Positions 53,463 to 64,000 of a stretch of DNA of 64,000 bases are shown here, one piece after another. The position numbers were made by a program, and so were the translations under genes. The notes beneath the pieces were generated by a model. The model was not told the DNA's origin. It did not search any database and was given only the letters and a program-made list of their open reading frames with translations. Within the stretch, counting starts at the first letter, position 1. Each line of letters opens with the position of its first letter. The stretch is from Lepidurus packardi (Eukaryota > Arthropoda > Branchiopoda > Notostraca > Triopsidae). The DNA is taken from NCBI GenBank assembly GCA_023053545.1, contig JAKZAN010000107.1, positions 43,369 through 107,368 of the forward strand, given 5' to 3'.

Positions 53463-56400
53463 CCAGTTAAAACCAGTTTAGACCTGTTTACACCGGTATA
53501 AACCAGTTTATAATCTAGTTTTGACCAGTTTAAACCAGATTAAGCCAGTTTTAACCGGTTTAAACCAGTTTGAACTAGTATAAACCAGTCTATATACTAC
53601 CTTAAACCAGTTTAGACATGAGTAAACCAGTTTTGACATGAGTAGACCAGTCTAAACCAGTTTGAACTAGTATAAACCAGTTAAAACCAGTTTAGACCTG
53701 TGTAAACCAGTTTATGCCATTTAGAACCAGTTTAGACCTGTTTACAAAGGTATAAACCAGTTTATAAACTAGCTTAAACCAGTTTAGACCTGTGTAAACC
53801 AGTTTAAACCAGTTTTAACTAGTATAAACAAGTTTAAACCAGTGTAAAACAGTTAATAAACTAGTTTAAACCAGTTAAGACCTGTTTAGGCCTGGTTTAA
53901 ACCAGTTTAAGCCAGTTTAAGCCAGTTAAAAACGTTTTAAACCAGTTTATAAACTAGTTAAAACAAGTTTAGACCTGTTAAAAAAATTTCAACCAGTTTG
54001 AGCTAGTATAAACCAGTTTAAACCTTTGTAAACCAGTTTATACCAGTTAAAACCAGTTTAGACCTGTTTAAACCGGTATAAACCAGTTTATAATCTGGTT
54101 TTGACCAGTTTAAACCAGATTAAGCTAGGTTTTAACCGGCTTAAACCAGTTTGAACTAGTATAAACCAGTTTAAACCAGTTTAGACCTGTGTAAACCAGT
54201 TTATACCATTTAGAACCAGTTTATACCATTTAGAACCAGTTTAGACCTGTTTACACCGGTATAAACCAGTTTATAATCTAGTTTTAACCAGTTTAAACCA
54301 GATTAAGCCAGTTTTAAGGGTTTAAACCAGTTTGAACTAGTATAAACCAGTATATAGACTACGTTAAACCAGTTTAGACATGAGTAAACCAGTTTAGACA
54401 TGAGTAGACCAGTTTAAACCAGTTTGAACTAGTATAATCCAGGTTAAACCAGTGTAAAACAGTTAATAAACTAGTTTAAACCAGTTTAGACCTTTTTAGG
54501 CCTGGTTTAAACCAGTTTAAGCCAGTTAAAAACGGTTTAAACCAGTTTATAAACTAGCTTAAACAAGCTTAGACCTGTTAAAAAAAATTTAAACCAGTTT
54601 GAACTAGTATAAACCACATAAACCAGTTTAGATATGTTTAAACCAGTTTATACCATTTAGAACCAGTTTAAACCTGTTTACACAGGTATAAACCAGTTTA
54701 TGAACTAGCTTAAACCAGTTTAGACCTGTTTACACCGGTATAAACCAGTTTATGAACTCGCTTAAACCAGTTTAGATCTGTGTAAACCAGTTTAAACCAG
54801 TTTTAACTAGTATAAACAAGTTTAAACCAGTGTAAAACAGTTAATAAACTAGTTTAAACCAGTTTAAGCCAGTTAAAAACGTTTTAAACCAGTTTATAAA
54901 CTAGTTTGAACAAGTTTAGACCTGTTAAAAAATTTCAACCAGTTTGAATTAGTATAAACAAGTTTAAACCAGTGTAAAACAGTTAATAAACTAGTTTAAA
55001 CCAGTTAAGACCTGTTTAGGCCTGGTTTAAACCAGTTTAAGCCAGTTTAAGCCAGTTAAAAACGTTTTAAACCAGTTTATAAACTAGTTAAAACAAGTTT
55101 AGACCTGTTAAAAAAATTTCAACCAGTTTGAACTAGTATAAACCAGTTTAAACCTTTGTAAACCAGTTTATACCAGTTAAAACCAGTTTAGACCTGTTTA
55201 CACCGGTATAAACCAGTTTATAATCTGGTTTTGACCAGTTTAAACCAGATTGAGCCAGTTTTAACCGGCTTAAACCAGTTTGAACTAGTATAAACCAGTT
55301 TAAACCAGTTTAGACCTGTGTAAACCAGTTTATACCATTTAGAACCAGTTTAGACCTGTTTACACCGGTATAAACCAGTTTATAAACTAGCTTAAACCAG
55401 TTTAGACCTGTGTAAACCAGTTTAAACCAGTTTGAACTAGTATAAACAAGTTTAAACCAGTGTAACACAGTTAATAAACTAGTTTAAACCAGTTTAGACC
55501 TGTTAAAAAAATTTAAACCAGTTTGAACTAGTTTATACCAGTTAAAACCAGTTTAGACCTGTTTACACCGGTATAAACCAGTTTATAATCTAGTTTTAAC
55601 CAGATTAAACCAGATTAAGCCAGTTTTAACCGGTTTAAACCAGTTTGAACTAGTATAAACCAGTTTATAAACTACGTTAAACCAGTTTAGACATGAGTAA
55701 ACCAGTTTAGACATGAGTAGACCAGTTTAAACCAGTTTGAACTAGTATAAACCAGGTTAAACCAGTGTAAAACAGTTAATAAACTAGTTTAAACCAGTTT
55801 AGACCTTTTTAGGCCTGGTTTAAACCAGTTTAAGCCAGTTAAAAACGGTTTAAACCAGTTTATAAACTAGCTTAAACAACCTTAGACCTGTTAAAAAAAA
55901 TTTAAACCAGTTTGAACTAGTATAAACCAGTATAAACCAGTTTAGACCTGTGTAAACCAGTTTATACCATTTAGAACCAGTTTAGACCTGTTTACACCGG
56001 TATAAACCAGTTTATGAACTCGCTTAAACCAGTTTAGACCTGTGTAAACCAGTTTAAACCAGTTTGAACTAGTATAAACAAGTTTAAACCAGTGTAAAAC
56101 AGTTAATAAACCAGTTTAAACCAGTTTAGACCTGTGTAAACCAGTTTATACCAGTTAAAACCAGTTTAGACCTGTTTACACCGGTATAAACCAGTTTATA
56201 ATCTAGTTCTGACCAGTTTAAACCAGATTAAGCCAGTTTTAACCAGATTAAGCCAGTTTGAACTAGTATAAACCAGTCTATAAACTACCTTAAACCAGTT
56301 TAGACATGAGTAAACCAGTTTTGACATGAGTTGACCAGTCTAAACCAGTTTGAACTAGTATAAACCAGTTTAAACCAGTTTAGACCTGTGTAAACCAGTT

Positions 56401-59400
56401 TATGCCATTTAGAACCAGTTTAGACCTGTTTAAAAAGGTATAAACCAGTTTATAAACTACCTTAAACCAGTTTAGACCTGTTTACACCGGTATAAACCAG
56501 TTTATGAACTAGCTTAATCCAGTTTAGACCTGTTTACACCGGTATAAACCAGTTTATGAACTCGCTTAAACCAGTTTAGACCTGTGTAAACCAGTTTAAA
56601 CCAGTTTGAACTAGTATAAACAAGTTTAAACCAGTGTAACACAGTTAATAAACTAGTTTAAACCAGTTTAGACCTGTTAAAAAAATTTAAACCAGTTTGA
56701 ACTAGTTTATACCAGTTAAAACCAATTTAGACTTGTTTACACCGGTAGAAACCAGTTTATAATCTAGTTTTAACCAGTTTAAACCAGATTAAGCCAGTTT
56801 TAACCGGTTTAAACCAGTTTGAACTAGTATAAACCAGTCTATAAACTACCTTAAACCAGTTTAGACATGAGTAAACCAGTTTTGACATGAGTAGACCAGT
56901 CTAAACCAGTTTGAACTAGTATAAACCAGTTTAAACCAGTTTAGACCTGTGTAAACCAGTTTATGCCATTTAGAACCAGTTTAGACCTGTTAACAAAGGT
57001 ATAAACCAGTTTATAAACTAGCTTAAACCAGTTTAGACCTGTGTAAACCAGTTTAAACCAGTTTGAACTAGTATAAACCAGGTTAAACCAGTGTAAAACA
57101 GTTAATAAACTAGTTTAAACCAGTTTAGACCTTTTTAGGCCTGGTTTAAACCAGTTTATGCCAGTTTAAGCCAGTTAAAAACGTTTTAAACCAGTTTATA
57201 AACTAGTTAAAACAAGTTTAGACCTGTTAAAAAAATTTCAACCAGTTTGAACTAGTATAAACCAGTTTAAACCTTTGTAAACCAGTTTATACCAGTTAAA
57301 ACCAGTTTAGACCTGTTTACACCGGTATAAACCAGTTTATAATCTGGTTTTGACCAGTTTAAACCAGATTAAGCCAGTTTTAACCGGCTTAAACCAGTTT
57401 GAACTAGTATAAACCAGTTTAAACCAGTTTAGACCTGTGTAAACCAGTTTATACCATTTAGAACCAGTTTAGACCTGTTTACACCGGTATAAACCAGTTT
57501 ATAAACTAGCTTAAACCAGTTTAGACCTGTGTAAACCAGTTTAAACCAGTTTGAACTAGTATAAACAAGTTTAAACCAGTGTAACACAGTTAATAAACTA
57601 GTTTAAACCAGTTTAGACCTGTTAAAAAAATTTAAACCAGTTTGAACTAGTTTATACCAGTTAAAACCAGTTTAGACCTGTTTACACCGGTATAAACCAG
57701 TTTATAATCTAGTTTTAACCAGTTTAAACCAGATTAAGCCAGTTTTAACCGGTTTAAACCAGTTTGAACTAGTATAAACCAGTTTATAAACTACGTTAAA
57801 CCAGTTTAGACATGAGTAAACCAGTTTAGACATGAGTAGACCAGTTTAAACCAGTTTGAACTAGTATAAACCAGGTTAAACCAGTGTAAAACAGTTAATA
57901 AACTAGTTTAAACCAGTTTAGACCTTTTTAGGCCTGGTTTAAACCAGTTTAAGCCAGTTAAAAACGGTTTAAACCAGTTTATAAACTAGCTTAAACAAGC
58001 TTAGACCTGTTAAAAAATTTAAACCAGTTTGAACTAGTATAAACCAGTATAAACCAGTTTAGATATGTGTAAACCAGTTTATACCAGTTTATAGCCAGTT
58101 TAGAACCAGTTTAGACCTGTTTACACCGGTATAAACCAGTTTATGAACTAGCTTAAACCAGTTTAGACCTGTTTACACCGGTATAAACCAGTTTATGAAC
58201 TCGCTTAAACCAGTTTAGACCTGTGTAAACCAGTTTAAACCAGTTTGAACTAGTATAAACAAGTTTAAACCAGTGTAAAACAGTTAATAAACTAGTTTAA
58301 AGCAGTTTAGACCTGTTTAGGCCTGGTTTAAACCAGTTTAAGCCAGTTAAAAACGTTTTAAACCAGTTTATACACTAGTTTGAACAAGTTTAGACCTGTT
58401 AAAAAAATTTCAACCAGTTTGAACTAGTATCAACCAGTTTAAACCAGTTTAGACCTGTGTAAACCAGTTTATACCAGTTAAAACCAGTTTAGACCTGTTT
58501 ACACCGGGATAAACCAGTTTATAATCTAGTTTTGACCAGTTTAAACCATATTAAGCCAGTTTTAACCGGTTTAAACCAGTTTGAACTAGTATAAACCAGT
58601 TTACACCAGTTTAGACCTGTGTAAACCAGTTTATACCATTTAGAACCAGTTTGGACCTGTTTACACCGGTGTAAACCAGTTTATAAACTAGCTTAAACCA
58701 GTTTAGACCTGTGTAAACAAGTTTAAACCAGTTTGAACTAGTATAAACAAGTTTAAACCAGTGTAACACAGTTAATAAACTAGTTTAAACCAGTTTAGAC
58801 CTGTTAAAAAAATTTCAACCAGTTTGAACTAGTATAAACCAGTTTAAACCAGTTTAGACCTGTGTAAACCAGTTTATACCAGTTAAAACCAGTTTAGACC
58901 TGTTTACACCGGTATAAACCAGTTTATAATCTAGTTTTGACCAGTTTAAACCAGATTAAGCCAGTTTTAACCGGTTTAAACCAGTTTGAACTAGTATAAA
59001 CCAGTCTATAAACTACCTTAAACCAGTCTATAAACTACCTTAAACCAGTTTAGACATGAGTAAACCAGTTTTGACATGAGTAGACCAGTCTAAACCAGTT
59101 TGAACTAGTATAAACCAGTTAAAACCAGTTTAGACCTGTGTAAACCAGTTTATGCCATTTAGAACCAGTTTAGACCTGTTTACAAAGGTATAAACCAGTT
59201 TATAAACTAGTTTAAACCAGTTTAGACCTGTGTAAACCAGTTTAAACCAGTTTGAACTAGTATAAACAAGTTTAAACCAGTGTAAAACAGTTAATAAACT
59301 AGTTTAAACCAGTTAAGACCTGTTTAGACCTGGTTTAAACCAGTTTAAGCCAGTTTAAGCCAGTTAAAAACGTTTTAAACCAGTTTATAAACTAGTTAAA

Positions 59401-62400
59401 ACAAGTTTAGACCTGTTAAAAAAATTTCAACTAGTTTGAACTAGTATAAACCAGTTTAAACCTTTGTAAACCAGTTTATACCAGTTAAAACCAGTTTAGA
59501 CCTGTTTACACCGGTATAAACAAGTTTATAATCTGGTTTTGACCAGTTTAAACCAGATTAAGCCAGTTTTAACCGGCTTAAACCAGTTTGAACTAGTATA
59601 AACCAGTTTAAACCAGTTTAGACCTGTGTAAACCAGTTTATACCATTTAGAACCAGTATAGACCTGTTTACACCGGTATAAACCAGTTTATAAACTAGCT
59701 TAAACCAGTTTAGACATGTGTAGACCAGTTTAAACCAGTTTGAACTAGTATAATCCAGGTTAAACCAGTGTAAAACAGTTAATAAACTAGTTTAAACCAG
59801 TTTAGACCTTTTTAGGCCTGGTTTAAACCAGTTTAAGCCAGTTAAAAACGGTTTAAACCAGCTTATAAACTAGCTTAAACAAGCTTAGACCTGTTAAAAA
59901 AATTTAAACCAGTTTGAACTAGTATAAACCACATAAACCAGTTTAGATCTGTGTAAACCAGTTTAAACCAGTTTGAACTAGTATAAACAAGTTTAAACCA
60001 GTGTAAAACAGTTAATAAACTAGTTTAAACCAGTTTAAGCCAGTTAAAAACGTTTTAAACCAGTTTATAAACTAGTTTGAACAAGTTTAGACCTGTTAAA
60101 AAAATTTCAACCAGTTTGAATTAGTATAAACAAGTTTAAACCAGTGTAAAACAGTTAATAAACTAGTTTAAACCAGTTAAGACCTGTTTAGGCCTGGTTT
60201 AAACCAGTTTAAGCCAGTTAAAAACGTTTTAAACCAGTTTATAAACTAGTTAAAACAAGTTTAGACCTGTTAAAAAAATTTCGACCAGTCTGAACTAGTA
60301 TAAACCAGTTTAAACCTTTGTAAACCAGTTTATACCAGTTAAAACCAGTTTAGACCTGTTTACACCGGTATAAACCAGTTTATAATCTGGTTTTGACCAG
60401 TTTAAACCAGATTGAGCCAGTTTTAACCGGCTTAAACCAGTTTGAACTAGTATAAACCAGTTTAAACCAGTTTAGACCTGTGTAAACCAGTTTATACCAT
60501 TTAGAACCAGTTTAGACCTGTTTACACCGGTATAAACCAGTTTATAAACTAGCTTAAACCAGTTTAGACCTGTGTAAACCAGTTTAAACCAGTTTGAACT
60601 AGTATAAACAAGTTTAAACCAGTGTAACACAGTTAATAAACTAGTTTAAACCAGTTTAGACCTGTTAAAAAAATTTAAACCAGTTTGAACTAGTTTATAC
60701 CAGTTAAAACCAGTTTAGACCTGTTTACACCGGTATAAACCAGTTTATAATCTAGTTTTAACCAGATTAAACCAGATTAAGCCAGTTTTAACCGGTTTAA
60801 ACCAGTTTGAACTAGTATAAACCAGTTTATAAACTACGTTAAACCAGTTTAGACATGAGTAAACCAGTTTAGACATGAGTAGACCAGTTTAAACCAGTTT
60901 GAACTAGTATAAACCAGGTTAAACCAGTGTAAAACAGTTAATAAACTAGTTTAAACCAGTTTAGACCTTTTTAGGCCTGGTTTATACCAGTTTAAGCCAG
61001 TTAAAAACGGTTTAAACCAGTTTATAAACTAGCTTAAACAACCTTAGACCTGTTAAAAAAAATTAAAACCAGTTTGAACTAGTATAAACCAGTATAAACC
61101 AGTTTAGACCTGTGTAAACCAGTTTATACCATTTAGAACCAGTTTAGACCTGTTTACACCGGTATAAACCAGTTTATGAACTAGCTTAAACCAGTTTAGA
61201 CCTGTTTACACCGGTATAAACCAGTTTATGAACTCGCTTAAACCAGTTTAGACCTGTGTAAACCAGTTTAAACCAGTTTGAACTAGTATAAACAAGTTTA
61301 AACCAGTGTAAAACAGTTAATAAACTAGTTTAAACCAGTTTAGACCTGTTTAGGCCTGGTTTAAACCAGTTTAAGCCAGTTAAAAACGTTTTAAACCAGT
61401 TTATAAACTAGTTTGAACAAGTTTAGACCTGTTAAAAAAATTTCAACCAGTTTGAACTAGTATCAACCAGTTTAAACCAGTTTAGACCTGTGTAAACCAG
61501 TTTATACCAGTTAAAACCAGTTTAGACCTGTTTACACCGGTATAAACCAGTTTATAATCTAGTTCTGACCAGTTTAAACCAGATTAAGCCAGTTTTAACC
61601 AGATTAAGCCAGTTTGAACTAGTATAAACCAGTCTATAAACTACCTTAAACCAGTTTAGACATGAGTAAACCAGTTTTGACATGAGTTGACCAGTCTAAA
61701 CCAGTTTGAACTAGTATAAACCAGTTTAAACCAGTTTAGACCTGTGTAAACCAGTTTATGCCATTTAGAACCAGTTTAGACCTGTTTAAAAAGGTATAAA
61801 CCAGTTTATAAACTACCTTAAACCAGTTTAGACCTGTTTACACCGGTATAAACCAGTTTATGAACTAGCTTAAACCAGTTTAGACCTGTTTACACCGGTA
61901 TAAACCAGTTTATGAACTCGCTTAAACCAGTTTAGACCTGTGTAAACCAGTTTAAACCAGTTTGAACTAGTATAAACAAGTTTAAACCAGTGTAACACAG
62001 TTAATAAACTAGTTTAAACCAGTTTAGACCTGTTAAAAAAATTTAAACCAGTTTGAACTAGTTTATACCAGTTAAAACCAGTTTAGACCTGTTTACACCG
62101 GTATAAACCAGTTTATAATCTAGTTTTAACCAGATTAAACCAGATTAAGCCAGTTTTAACCGGTTTAAACCAGTTTGAACTAGTATAAACCAGTTTATAA
62201 ACTACGTTAAACCAGTTTAGACATGAGTAAACCAGTTTAGACATGAGTAGACCAGTTTAAACCAGTTTGAACTAGTATAAACCAGGTTAAACCAGTGTAA
62301 AACAGTTAATAAACTAGTTTAAACCAGTTTAGACCTTTTTAGGCCTGGTTTATACCAGTTTAAGCCAGTTAAAAACGGTTTAAACCAGTTTATAAACTAG

Positions 62401-64000
62401 CTTAAACAACCTTAGACCTGTTAAAAAAAATTAAAACCAGTTTGAACTAGTATAAACCAGTATAAACCAGTTTAGACCTGTGTAAACCAGTTTATACCAT
62501 TTAGAACCAGTTTAGACCTGTTTACACCGGTATAAACCAGTTTATGAACTAGCTTAAACCAGTTTAGACCTGTTTACACCGGTATAAACCAGTTTATGAA
62601 CTCGCTTAAACCAGTTTAGACCTGTGTAAACCAGTTTAAACCAGTTTGAACTAGTATAAACAAGTTTAAACCAGTGTAAAACAGTTAATAAACTAGTTTA
62701 AACCAGTTTAGACCTGTTTAGGCCTGGTTTAAACCAGTTTAAGCCAGTTAAAAACGTTTTAAACCAGTTTATAAACTAGTTTGAACAAGTTTAGACCTGT
62801 TAAAAAAATTTCAACCAGTTTGAACTAGTATCAACCAGTTTAAACCAGTTTAGACCTGTGTAAACCAGTTTATACCAGTTAAAACCAGTTTAGACCTGTT
62901 TACACCGGTATAAACCAGTTTATAATCTAGTTCTGACCAGTTTAAACCAGATTAAGCCAGTTTTAACCAGATTAAGCCAGTTTGAAACTAGTATAAACCA
63001 GTCTATAAACTACCTTAAACCAGTTTAGACATGAGTAAACCAGTTTTGACATGAGTTGACCAGTCTAAACCAGTTTGAACTAGTATAAACCAGTTTAAAC
63101 CAGTTTAGACCTGTGTAAACCAGTTTATGCCATTTAGAACCAGTTTAGACCTGTTTAAAAAGGTATAAACCAGTTTATAAACTACCTTAAACCAGTTTAG
63201 ACCTGTTTACACCGGTATAAACCAGTTTATGAACTAGCTTAAACCAGTTTAGACCTGTTTACACCGGTATAAACCAGTTTATGAACTCGCTTAAACCAGT
63301 TTAGACCTGTGTAAACCAGTTTAAACCAGTTTGAACTAGTATAAACAAGTTTAAACCAGTGTAACACAGTTAATAAACTAGTTTAAACCAGTTTAGACCT
63401 GTTAAAAAAATTTAAACCAGTTTGAACTAGTTTATACCAGTTAAAACCAATTTAGACTTGTTTACACCGGTAGAAACCAGTTTATAATCTAGTTTTAACC
63501 AGTTTAAACCAGATTAAGCCAGTTTTAACCGGTTTAAACCAGTTTGAACTAGTATAAACCAGTCTATAAACTACCTTAAACCAGTTTAGACATGAGTAAA
63601 CCAGTTTTGACATGAGTAGACCAGTCTAAACCAGTTTGAACTAGTATAAACCAGTTTAAACCAGTTTAGACCTGTGTAAACCAGTTTATGCCATTTAGAA
63701 CCAGTTTAGACCTGTTAACAAAGGTATAAACCAGTTTATAAACTAGCTTAAACCAGTTTAGACCTGTGTAAACCAGTTTTAAACCAGTTTTGAACTAGTA
63801 TAAACCAGGTTAAACCAGTGTAAAACAGTTAATAAACTAGTTTAAAACCAGTTAAGACCTGTTTAGGCCTGGTTTAAACCAGTTTAAGCCAGTTAAAAAC
63901 GTTTTAAACCAGTTTATAAACTAGTTAAAACAAGTTTAGACCTGTTAAAAAAATTTCAACCAGTTTGAACTAGTATAAACCAGTTTAAACCTTTGTAAAC
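53463..64000. repeat. Decamer satellite, array D (~10.5 kb, continues past window)
   Basis: It has the same decamer vocabulary as arrays A-C. Variants specific to this part include AATCTAGTTCTGACC, AACAACCTTAGACC and TTTTAACCAGATTAAACC. No gene is present. Confidence 0.98.
60200..63470. repeat. Tandem 1,368-bp higher-order satellite unit
   Basis: AGTTCTGACC occurs at 61561 and 62929, and GGTTTATACCAG at 60979 and 62347, each pair 1,368 bp apart. Over long stretches the copies look identical, so this is one of the youngest duplications in the window. The AGTTCTGACC variant is also at 56205, so an older relative lies upstream. Confidence 0.8.

Noticed and set aside
42856..53474. Sequence-specific targeting of the satellite by the I-type element, as in telomere-specific R1-clade elements
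   Set aside because: The two copies share satellite variants and so represent one insertion event; one event cannot show target specificity, and the element has RNase H unlike the R1-clade telomere elements.

Overview
The window looks like heterochromatin from an arthropod, most likely an insect. I see no host protein-coding gene, rRNA or tRNA gene, and no prokaryotic gene organisation. About 47 kb of the 64 kb is one AT-rich tandem satellite with a basic period of about 10 bp (consensus AAACCAGTTT). Everything else is retrotransposon. The insect assignment rests on three points: a BEL/Pao element (known only from metazoans), an I-superfamily non-LTR element, and a Ty3/gypsy-type endogenous retrovirus with an env remnant whose primer site matches an insect-type tRNA-Ala 3' end as I remember it. 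A hymenopteran is possible but cannot be shown from this sequence.

Layout. (1) 1-4771: the 3' part of a BEL/Pao element, with a Gag C-terminus, protease, RT, RNase H, integrase and DUF5641-like tail in one open frame, then its 3' LTR. (2) 4772-34756: satellite array A. (3) 34757-35605: the first ~850 bp of an I-type element, cut off at its 3' side. (4) 35606-40515: array B. (5) 40516-41179: a solo LTR flanked by the target duplication GCCAG. (6) 41180-42868: array C. (7) 42869-53462: a full-length I-type element (5' UTR, ORF1, ORF2, 3' UTR). Its ORF2 is split by (8) an antisense 4,481-bp endogenous-retrovirus derivative at 45617-50097. (9) 53463-64000: array D, running off the window.

Order of events. 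The satellite came first. The I-type element inserted into it, leaving a possible ATACCAGTTAAAACC-type duplication of about 13 bp. A segment holding its 5' end was then duplicated, giving two near-identical copies exactly 8,112 bp apart; one copy lost everything after ORF1 codon ~60. The retrovirus derivative later landed inside ORF2. It made a 4-bp ATAT duplication, and its two LTRs differ at one position that I could find, so it is young. The satellite itself shows several generations of higher-order duplication, with units of ~4.1-4.3, ~3.9, ~3.66, ~1.98 and 1.37 kb, recognised by private variants.

Most notable points: the satellite decamer is almost a perfect dyad and is spaced close to one DNA helical turn; the retrovirus derivative has a T TTA AAC slippery heptamer at its gag/pol overlap; its RT start is fused in frame to an Env C-terminus by an internal deletion; the BEL polyprotein is fully open yet carries Asp-to-Asn changes in two catalytic motifs; and the I-type ORF1 has a possible -1 frameshift at an A8 run. 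None of the elements appears able to move by itself as written.
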